Shown here: piece by piece, positions 35,442 to 41,901 of the stretch
How positions within the stretch are numbered: the stretch's first letter is position 1
How the letters are laid out: every line of letters starts with the position of its first letter
Assembly (NCBI GenBank): GCA_964646205.1
Contig: CAZYAZ010000022.1
Location: 1-64,000, forward strand
Length of the DNA: 64,000 nucleotides
Direction of reading: 5' to 3'
From: UBA8437 sp964646205
GTDB taxonomy: Bacteria; Planctomycetota; Planctomycetia; Planctomycetales; Planctomycetaceae
The notes under the pieces: generated by a model
Told to the model about the DNA's origin: nothing
What the model saw: the letters and a program-made list of their open reading frames with translations, nothing else
The model's database searches: none
Made by a program: the position numbers and the translations under genes

Positions 35442-36488
35442 TCAGAGAATCTCCAGGTCGGGGAGCCCCGTCCCGGATGTGACCTGCCGAGCCACCTCGA
35501 TGGCCACCTTCTGACTGATCGACATCAATTGATCTCGTACCGGACTGTCGTCGGCAATCAATGTGCTGATCCGGCCCGCATCCCCACGTATCCTCACCTC
35601 CGGGTCAGCTGGCAATTCACCAAGGAACGGCAATCCCAACTCCGACGCCTTGTCACGCGCTCCACCTCGGCCAAAAATATCGCCCGTCATATTCTCGACC
35701 ATCCCCAGCACAGGAATCTTAACCTGTTTGAACATCGAGACAGCCTTGAGCGCGTCGAGCAGCGCAACCTGCTGCGGAGTGCAGACGATGACCGCGCCGG
35801 ACAGCGAAAGCAATTGAGAGAGCGTCAGAGCAACATCGCCAGTGCCCGGCGGCATGTCGATGACCAGGTAATCCAGTTCACCCCAGTCGGTAGACTGTAA
35901 AAACTGGGTCAACGTGCGATGCAGCAAGGGGCCTCGCCAGATCACCGCCTGGTCCTCCTCGACATGGAACCCCATCGACATCAATCGAATCCCATCGACT
36001 TCCAGGGGCTGAATACGAGGCACGGGCTCCCCGTCGGATCCAACCTGTTCGACCACCGACGGCTCTCCACTGGCTCCCAAAAGATGCGGCACACTCGGGC
36101 CATACACATCAGCATCCATCAGTCCAACACGTGCTCCGGAAGCCTTGAGCGCGAATGCCAGCCCCGCGGCAACGCTGCTCTTGCCAACCCCGCCCTTGCC
36201 ACTACCAACACAGATCACGTTGGCAATTTTCAGGCCGATCTTCCCCCCCGAATTCGACCCACGCACCGTCCGTTCAAAGCCCACGTCGACCGATTCGCCA
36301 ACCGCTTCACCGACGAGCCTTTCGATCCTTTCCGGTTCGGGATACGCCGTCGTCGGCAGCTCGATGGTCACCTGAACGGTTCCATCGACCTCCTCCACCG
36401 ACTGGACCATTCGCAATTCCCCCAGCGAACGTCCCAACTCGGGATCGATAATCGCTTCAACTTTGCCACGCACTGTCACATCGTTCAT
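35442..36488 (-). CDS. Mrp/ApbC-family ATPase lacking the CxxC cluster motif
   Basis: A 348-residue Mrp/NBP35-type P-loop ATPase used as an iron-sulfur cluster carrier. Residues 1-80 are a MIP18/DUF59 domain (DPELGRSLGELRMVQSV). The deviant Walker A is GKGGVGKS at residues 97-104, and YLVIDMPPGTGDVALTL is the switch region. Unusually, the segment that normally holds a CxxC between 'ENM' and 'IFG' is deleted: here it reads VENMTGDIFGRGGA. Without these cysteines the dimer-bridging cluster could not form in the usual way. It lies 9 bases after the receiver-like gene and upstream of sufU. Confidence 0.9.
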   Translation of the reverse strand: MNDVTVRGKVEAIIDPELGRSLGELRMVQSVEEVDGTVQVTIELPTTAYPEPERIERLVGEAVGESVDVGFERTVRGSNSGGKIGLKIANVICVGSGKGGVGKSSVAAGLAFALKASGARVGLMDADVYGPSVPHLLGASGEPSVVEQVGSDGEPVPRIQPLEVDGIRLMSMGFHVEEDQAVIWRGPLLHRTLTQFLQSTDWGELDYLVIDMPPGTGDVALTLSQLLSLSGAVIVCTPQQVALLDALKAVSMFKQVKIPVLGMVENMTGDIFGRGGARDKASELGLPFLGELPADPEVRIRGDAGRISTLIADDSPVRDQLMSISQKVAIEVARQVTSGTGLPDLEIL

Positions 36489-36497
36489 CGTCTGATT

Positions 36498-36920
36498 TCA
36501 TCCCCTCGTCGGGCCATGCAGCCCGGACGGTCCTGTCACGTTCTTCAACACTCGCTGACACATTGCCAGCAGCCGAGAAGGGGTCACCGGCTCGAAAAGC
36601 ACGGTGGTCGCCCCCAACTCTCTCAGCGGCCATTCCAATTCTCCGGTGTCCAGTGATCCAATCACCACGATCGGCCAGCCCCGGTCCCATCGTTCCAACA
36701 AACGCAGCACGTCGGGCTGTCCTGCCGCCAGGTCGGCCACCACCACTCCACGTCGGCTTGAATCGGCCAGCGAGAACACTTCCGATACACTCCCGGCCGA
36801 TTCGATTTCATCGATCTCGCCAACACCACCCCCCGGGATGGCTTGCCGTGACCATTCGGTCTTCAATTCACGACAAAACCGGTCTGACTGTTCCAAGACG
36901 ATGACCGAAGACACGCCCAC
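36498..36920 (-). CDS. Degenerate response-regulator receiver-like protein
   Basis: A 140-residue single-domain protein that follows the alternating strand-helix pattern of CheY-like receivers: SVIVLEQSDRFCREL, then GVVVADLAAGQPDVLRLLE (Asp at the usual phosphoacceptor place), PIVVIGSLDTGELEWPLRELGA and TVLFEPVTPSRLLAMC. The acidic pair after strand 1 is not conserved (LEQSD), and the lysine expected in strand 5 ('KP') is replaced by Glu (FEPVTP). It may be a phosphorylation-independent pseudoreceiver. It starts the minus-strand run leading into mrp, sufU, sufS, an aminotransferase and epmA. Confidence 0.65.
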   Translation of the reverse strand: MGVSSVIVLEQSDRFCRELKTEWSRQAIPGGGVGEIDEIESAGSVSEVFSLADSSRRGVVVADLAAGQPDVLRLLERWDRGWPIVVIGSLDTGELEWPLRELGATTVLFEPVTPSRLLAMCQRVLKNVTGPSGLHGPTRG

Positions 36921-37117
36921 TTCCTTGAACCATTTGAAGCCTCAACTGGCAGCAGCCCGATTCTAAGGAGGCCGTCGACGAGCGGCAATGCGTCGGGAAT
37001 CTTGCCGTCGTCGTGACGTGTCAGTAGGCTGCAGGCGTTCGTGAGAACACTGGACCGAAAACCGGGGATTGTCTCCCGGGACACACGAGTTGCAATTGAA
37101 AGAGATGGACTACCAAG

Positions 37118-37612
37118 ATGAGTGAACAAGACACCCCGCTGGTCAATATCCTGATGGGCAGCAAGTCGGACTGGAGTACGATGCAGCACACCCGTGACAT
37201 GCTCGACCAGTTTGGCATCGCTAACGAGTGCCGCGTGCTTTCGGCTCACCGAACTCCCGAAGAGACGTCGGTATACGTCGGTGGAGCCGAGGAACGAGGA
37301 GTCGAGGTAATCATCGCGGCAGCCGGTGGAGCCGCTCACCTGGCAGGCGTCTGTGCCGCTCACACCGTCCTGCCGGTCCTGGGCGTCCCCATGACGGGAT
37401 GGGCCACCGATGGAATGGACGCCCTGTTGGCCACGGTACAGATGCCCCGGGGGATCCCAGTGGGCACACTGGCCATCGGCAAGGCCGGAGCCGTCAACGC
37501 CGCGCTGTTGGCCATCGCAATCCTGGCTGGCAGCCGCCCCGAACTCAGACAACAAATCAAGGATTACCGGCGGGGGCAGGCCGATGCCATTTTGGCTGAA
37601 ACACTGGAATGA
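37118..37612 (+). CDS. purE: N5-carboxyaminoimidazole ribonucleotide mutase
   Basis: A 164-residue PurE class I mutase that rearranges N5-CAIR to CAIR in purine synthesis. The signature stretches are all there: LMGSKSDWSTM, VLSAHRTPE, IIAAAGGAAHLAGV, GVPMTGWATDGMDALLATVQ and MPRGIPVGT. The length is standard. No purK is adjacent. ATG 37118 lies about 197 bases after the divergent receiver-like gene; the promoter of purE is presumably in that gap. The next gene follows on the same strand after 58 bases. Confidence 0.95.
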   Translation: MSEQDTPLVNILMGSKSDWSTMQHTRDMLDQFGIANECRVLSAHRTPEETSVYVGGAEERGVEVIIAAAGGAAHLAGVCAAHTVLPVLGVPMTGWATDGMDALLATVQMPRGIPVGTLAIGKAGAVNAALLAIAILAGSRPELRQQIKDYRRGQADAILAETLE

Positions 37613-37670
37613 TCCTGCACCTCCCATCACCGCGAGAGTTCGGCGGTCACCGTGAGCGTGCCGGCGACTC

Positions 37671-38630
37671 ATGAGTGATCGTGAGCCGCGAGGATCACGG
37701 CCGTGGCTGGGCACGGCATTGTCGACGACGGCCGGTGCAACGGGATTGGCCGGGCTGGCTGTCCGGCTCAGTGTCCGGGATGCGCTGCCGGCCACCGGCA
37801 TGATGTTTTATGCCACACCCTGGCCGGTGCTGGCCAGCCTGCTGGTGTTGATGGCCGGTGGCCTGAGGCTCCGCAACCGGTCACCGTGGACCAGCCCGGT
37901 CGCCGCCACCGGCCTGATCGTGATGGTGGGCTGGGCGGTCAACTCCCATTCCAACCCGCCTCTGGCCGGCCTCTCCGACGACACGCTGTCCTGTTTGACA
38001 TGGAACACCGACCACGGACAGGCCGGCTGGGACCGGCTCGCCCAGACCATTCACGGGGAACCCACCGACATGGTGTGCCTCGTCGAAGCCGGACCAACAG
38101 AACCGGAACTCGATCGGTTCTGGCAAGACAGGTTCCCCAACCACGTGTCCAGTGGACTCGGCAGCGGCATGCTCGTCCTGGTCAGAAACGGCACTGTCCG
38201 CCAGACCCGCTCGGGATCTCTGGCCGACACCGTCCGTTTTCGACAATTCGACGTCTGCTGCCGCGGCCACGACCTGGTGCTGATTCTTGCCGACGTCACA
38301 AGCACCCCCTGGGTCTCGCGACAACAAGCCCTGGCACAACTTCACGAATTGGCCACCACCATCACCGACAAGCCGGTTCTCATCACGGGTGATTTCAACA
38401 CGCCGACGGACTCGGCATGGTTCGACCGTTGGCGTCTCTCGCTCACAAACGCGTGGGAAGCGGCCGGCAATGGATTCCGCCCCACATGGCCGCTCCCGCT
38501 ACCACTGCTCGACCTGGACCAGTGTTGGGGAAACCGCCGGGTCGGCTTCGTCGATTGCCACACGGCTTGGAGTTCACACTCCGACCACCAACAACTGATC
38601 ACCCGCTTTGCGATCAATCCCCGGAAATGA
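37671..38630 (+). CDS. Membrane-anchored endonuclease/exonuclease/phosphatase (EEP) family protein
   Basis: 319 residues. Three hydrophobic stretches lie in the first 105 residues (AGATGLAGLAVRL; YATPWPVLASLLVLMAGGLR; VAATGLIVMVGWAVN), then an EEP-fold domain. Motifs: LTWNTDHGQ (Asn, first metal region), DMVCLVEAG (catalytic Glu), VLITGDFNTPTDSAWF (GDFN) and SSHSDHQQLI (SDH). Similar proteins act as metal-dependent phosphodiesterases or nucleases facing outward; the substrate is unknown. Its end overlaps the convergent OsmC-family gene by 17 bases. Confidence 0.82.
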   Translation: MSDREPRGSRPWLGTALSTTAGATGLAGLAVRLSVRDALPATGMMFYATPWPVLASLLVLMAGGLRLRNRSPWTSPVAATGLIVMVGWAVNSHSNPPLAGLSDDTLSCLTWNTDHGQAGWDRLAQTIHGEPTDMVCLVEAGPTEPELDRFWQDRFPNHVSSGLGSGMLVLVRNGTVRQTRSGSLADTVRFRQFDVCCRGHDLVLILADVTSTPWVSRQQALAQLHELATTITDKPVLITGDFNTPTDSAWFDRWRLSLTNAWEAAGNGFRPTWPLPLPLLDLDQCWGNRRVGFVDCHTAWSSHSDHQQLITRFAINPRK

Positions 38631-39093
38631 TCTCCAGGTCCCAACTGCACTCTATGCAACCGCGAACCGACTGGTAGGCCGGACACTTCGCCGAAAATGT
38701 CTCCAGGGCCCGATCCACCGCGTCGCGATCGATGGACTGGTCGGCCACAAGCTGAAAATGCAATCGAATCACCGTGATCCGCAAGACATCCTCGACCTCG
38801 GCAATGTCCCCCTCAACCGATGCCACCAACCGTTCTGACGTCACAATTGACCGCGCATCCAGCGCGGCTGCCAGGGACCCGGTCAGTCACCCGGCCACGC
38901 CAGCGATCATGTGGTCCAGGGTGGCAGGATACTCGGGCCCACCAAATTCACGCCCGTACTTCTGAGCATAGAAGTCCCGGATGCCTCCGTGGATCCCAAA
39001 ATCAAGCACCCCGTCAAACCCTTCAATGCGAGCAGTCCGGTGAGGTCCCTGGTGCCTGGTGATCTCGATCCGACTGGTGTGCACGACGCTCAT
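38614..39093 (-). CDS. OsmC-family peroxidase with in-frame UGA at the peroxidatic Cys (probable selenoprotein)
   Basis: Reading 39093 to 38614 in one frame gives 159 residues interrupted only by a TGA at 38889-38887 (residue 69). Before it: EFGGPEYPATLDHMIAGVAG. After it: LTGSLAAALDAR, then VEGDIAEVEDVLRITVIRLH and FSAKCPAYQSVRG. This is one OsmC-fold protein, with both halves intact and in frame. In the family the residue after 'AGVAG' is the peroxidatic Cys, and the resolving Cys lies in AKCPAYQSV. Selenocysteine at the UGA would make a selenoprotein hydroperoxide reductase, a type known from marine metagenomes. A one-base error of TGC/TGT is the main alternative. It converges with the EEP gene. 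Confidence 0.8.
38848..38886 (-). promoter_or_regulatory. Candidate bacterial SECIS element following the UGA codon
   Basis: On the minus strand, CCGCGC pairs with GCGCGG around the loop TGGAT (hairpin 38867-38851), a perfect 6-bp stem that a G-U pair can extend. The loop starts 25 bases after the UGA, inside the 16-37 base range reported for bacterial SECIS elements, and a G is the second loop base, as required. An alternative pairing exists between TGACCG (38885-38880) and CGGTCA (38853-38848), overlapping the same arm. Confidence 0.65.
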
Positions 39094-39247
39094 GGCTGGT
39101 CACCTCGCAGTTCAGTAGCAGTACAAACAGGTGGAACGCATTGTCCGTGCCGGAAATCGCCTGTCAATCGGCTCTCGTTGACTCTCCATACACCTCGACA
39201 CCACAATGCGTCAGTGTTCCTCCCCGCCCACCTCGACGAGTCATGAC

Positions 39248-39613
39248 ATGAGCGAGTCCCGGACAGCCGCCAACTACCACCTTGTCGATTTCGCCGAGAT
39301 TCCCGGCACCGAGTGCCCCTGTGGGACGGCTCGACGGGCCTTCGCGGACATCGAATCGTATCCGGGCACGATCCACGTCACCGAGATTTCAGCGGATGCC
39401 CAGTTGCATTACCACAAGCGATTGACCGAGACGTACTACTTCCTCGAGTGCGATGACGACGCTCAGATGCAACTCGACGACGAACTGATTCCGGTCCGCC
39501 AGGGACAGTGCATCATGATCCCTCCCGGCACACGGCACCGCGCGGTGGGCACGATGAAAGTGTTGATCGTCGTCTTCCCCAAGTTCGATCCAGACGACGA
39601 ATGGCTGGACTAG
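39248..39613 (+). CDS. Small cupin-domain protein
   Basis: A 121-residue single-domain cupin. Motif 1 is LHYHKRLTETYYFLE (two His, one Glu) and motif 2 is GQCIMIPPGTRHRAVG (final His), giving a complete 3-His/1-Glu metal site. The N-terminus includes an acidic CPCGTARRAF segment where two cysteines lie close together. Cupins of this size bind metals and small ligands or act as isomerases or dioxygenases; the sequence does not say which. It is divergent from the OsmC-family gene, with 154 bases between them, and its TAG stop forms a CTAG shared with the convergent VWA gene. Confidence 0.85.
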   Translation: MSESRTAANYHLVDFAEIPGTECPCGTARRAFADIESYPGTIHVTEISADAQLHYHKRLTETYYFLECDDDAQMQLDDELIPVRQGQCIMIPPGTRHRAVGTMKVLIVVFPKFDPDDEWLD

Positions 39614-41901
39614 ACCATTCCGAGCCGTTTCCGCAAAAACCACTCCAGTGACAACAGGGCAACGAAAACCCCCAGTACGTACCAGTTGTCCCACAGTTCT
39701 ATGACGGTGGCCTGGGTCAACCCGTTGGCGGCAGGCTCGGCTGCCAGTTGCTCGATGGCCTCGCTGAACTGTTCCGGAGCAAATCGCCCGGCACCACTGA
39801 GTTGAGAGATCTGCTCCAACAACCCGGGATCTGCGGCGGGGTCATCCAGTTCCAGGTCACGCGCATCGATCAAGAACCTGGCCCGAGCCGGCAATCCGAT
39901 CACCTGGCCGTCACGACGAGCATTGACCTCGACCCAGTAATCTCCGGCATCAGACGTTTCGGCAAACCTCGCGGAAAACGCATCGCTTTCCCGTCGCGGC
40001 TTCAGCTGGACCTCACGTTGGCCCGGAGCAACCACCCGGACCTGGAACTCGGCGTCGTCGATCGGCCGCCCCTCCGTGTCACGCGCCCCGAACCGCAACG
40101 GCACTTCCGAAGCCGCATTGAATGTCCGAGGTTCCACCTGAACCCAAACCGGCTGGTCCGAGTCGTCCTCCTTGTGTGACAACCAGAAGATCATCTGTTG
40201 CCAGAATCGCTGGTGAACTTCGCGATACCCGAACTGGAACCAGAAGTAGGTCGAGTCGCCCGCAAAGGCGATCAGCCGGCCCGTTCCGGTATCGGCCGAC
40301 AACAGCATCGCATTCCCATCGGAATCCCGAGCCAGCACATCAATGAACTCGTTCTTGGGCCGGATCCGGTTCGCTTTCTCCAATGGCGGCAACGCCTCCC
40401 AACGGGTCCGATTCGCCTCCCCGTTGTCGGCAATCCGCATGATGTAATGAGCCAATCCGGCATCGGTGGGGACCACCCGAACATCCTGCATCAAGTGCAA
40501 ATCGGTCTCGATCGCCCCGGCACCCTGCAATTCGGCCGGGTTCATCGCCACCGGCGACAGGGCATCCAGCGGCGTGTTGGCGTAGCCCCCGGCACCGAAA
40601 GCGCTGAATCCCCCCAGCATCAGCAAGCCCGCTCCTTCACGAACCCGCGCCGCCAGGCTGGCCAGGTGATCACGGCCAAGCGTGCTGGCTGGAACATTCC
40701 CGAGAATGTAGACGTCATGCTGGTCGGGTGCGAACAGATCCGCAGAGAGGCTCGCCGCTCGCCCTCCTGGTCCGGTTCGTACGATATGAGTCTCAAGCTG
40801 AATCTTCTCCGACGCCCTCAGCAATTGAACACTGCGGATCTCGGGACGTGGACGATCAATGTAGGCCACCCGAATCCCACCGCGTCGAACGCTGATCAAC
40901 GACCGGCGCAGATTGTTGGTTTGACGGACCTCACCGGGAAGGCCATCGGCCTCGACGGCAATCTTGAATTCTCCGGCCCGGGTGGGAACAAAAGACAACT
41001 CGATCTGACGAACGTCCTCATTCTGGGTGGTCGTGATCCGCCGGATCGGAGACGTCCGCCCCGTAGGTGGTGGCTGAACCATCGGCCCCGACTGACCGAC
41101 CGTCCGTCCGGTCCGATCCTCGACCTTCAGCCGCACGGTGACATCACGATTGGCCGCTCCCATCAGCCGCACCCGCGCTCGAACGATCACCGCCTTGTTT
41201 TCGAAGACGACTCGATCAACAAGCAAATCGTCGACAGCCACATCAAGCGAATTGTCGCTGGCTCCAGAAGCTCCAAAAGGAACGGTGTACACACGCAAGC
41301 CCTGGTCTCCCAGCAGTCGCGCCACACGACGCGGATCAAGATCAAACGGAGCGATCGCCCGTTGGGCACCGTCCCCCATCAGGATCACGCCACTGATCTG
41401 TTGATTTCGAGCCTCCTGGAACACTTTCTCAAGCACGCTGCCCATCGCCGTCTGATCACCAGTCGTTTCAGTTTCCGGCAACCGATCTCGGCTCAGTTCC
41501 AAGGGAACAAGTTCTTTGTCAAAGTCGAAAAACCGAACCTCGATGTTCCCATCAACCTCTTCCAATTGATCCCGATTCGCCGCGACCGTCTCGACCAGTG
41601 CCTCCCGACGTGTCTTGCCACCGGCCGCGTCCGCGACTCCCATGCTCTTGGAACGATCCATCACCACGGCCAGCACCCGCGGTCTGCTGTCGGGTTCAAC
41701 CAGTTGCAGGCTGGGCCGGAACATCGTGAAAGCCAGCACCAGGACCACGGCGAGCCGAAGCAACAGCAGCAGCCTGGCAGCGCCCGGTGACACGGTGCGC
41801 AGACGACGGGGATAACTCCAGATGATCATCCCCATGACGGCGACAATGACCACCACAACCATCGACCAGTGCCAGGCCGGTGCCATATCGAACCGGATCA
41901 T
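39610..41901 (-). CDS. Membrane VWA / glutamine amidotransferase-like protein
   Basis: 763 residues with a design like that of the protein at 12904-15288. Two N-terminal membrane helices (about 12-30 and 43-60) precede a VWA domain with MIDAS DRSKSM (residues about 82-87) and ILMGDGAQRA. A beta-rich central part follows, then a glutamine amidotransferase-like fold (VYILGNVP, then GAGLLMLGGFSAFGAGGY), a C-terminal beta domain and a final helix WYVLGVFVALLSLEWFLRKRLG. The ATG overlaps the BatA stop as ATGA. It is the downstream half of a BatA - VWA pair; no MoxR ATPase or DUF58 gene is adjacent. Confidence 0.85.
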   Translation of the reverse strand: MIRFDMAPAWHWSMVVVVIVAVMGMIIWSYPRRLRTVSPGAARLLLLLRLAVVLVLAFTMFRPSLQLVEPDSRPRVLAVVMDRSKSMGVADAAGGKTRREALVETVAANRDQLEEVDGNIEVRFFDFDKELVPLELSRDRLPETETTGDQTAMGSVLEKVFQEARNQQISGVILMGDGAQRAIAPFDLDPRRVARLLGDQGLRVYTVPFGASGASDNSLDVAVDDLLVDRVVFENKAVIVRARVRLMGAANRDVTVRLKVEDRTGRTVGQSGPMVQPPPTGRTSPIRRITTTQNEDVRQIELSFVPTRAGEFKIAVEADGLPGEVRQTNNLRRSLISVRRGGIRVAYIDRPRPEIRSVQLLRASEKIQLETHIVRTGPGGRAASLSADLFAPDQHDVYILGNVPASTLGRDHLASLAARVREGAGLLMLGGFSAFGAGGYANTPLDALSPVAMNPAELQGAGAIETDLHLMQDVRVVPTDAGLAHYIMRIADNGEANRTRWEALPPLEKANRIRPKNEFIDVLARDSDGNAMLLSADTGTGRLIAFAGDSTYFWFQFGYREVHQRFWQQMIFWLSHKEDDSDQPVWVQVEPRTFNAASEVPLRFGARDTEGRPIDDAEFQVRVVAPGQREVQLKPRRESDAFSARFAETSDAGDYWVEVNARRDGQVIGLPARARFLIDARDLELDDPAADPGLLEQISQLSGAGRFAPEQFSEAIEQLAAEPAANGLTQATVIELWDNWYVLGVFVALLSLEWFLRKRLGMV

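Noticed and set aside
38614..38844. Separate 76-residue gene starting at ATG 38844
   Set aside because: It is the in-frame continuation of the OsmC-family protein after the UGA codon, not an independent gene.
38887..39093. Ordinary 68-residue protein ending at the TGA, or a pseudogene
   Set aside because: Both halves are intact and in the same frame, with the TGA exactly at the conserved reactive Cys and a SECIS-like hairpin after it; decay would not target this one codon.
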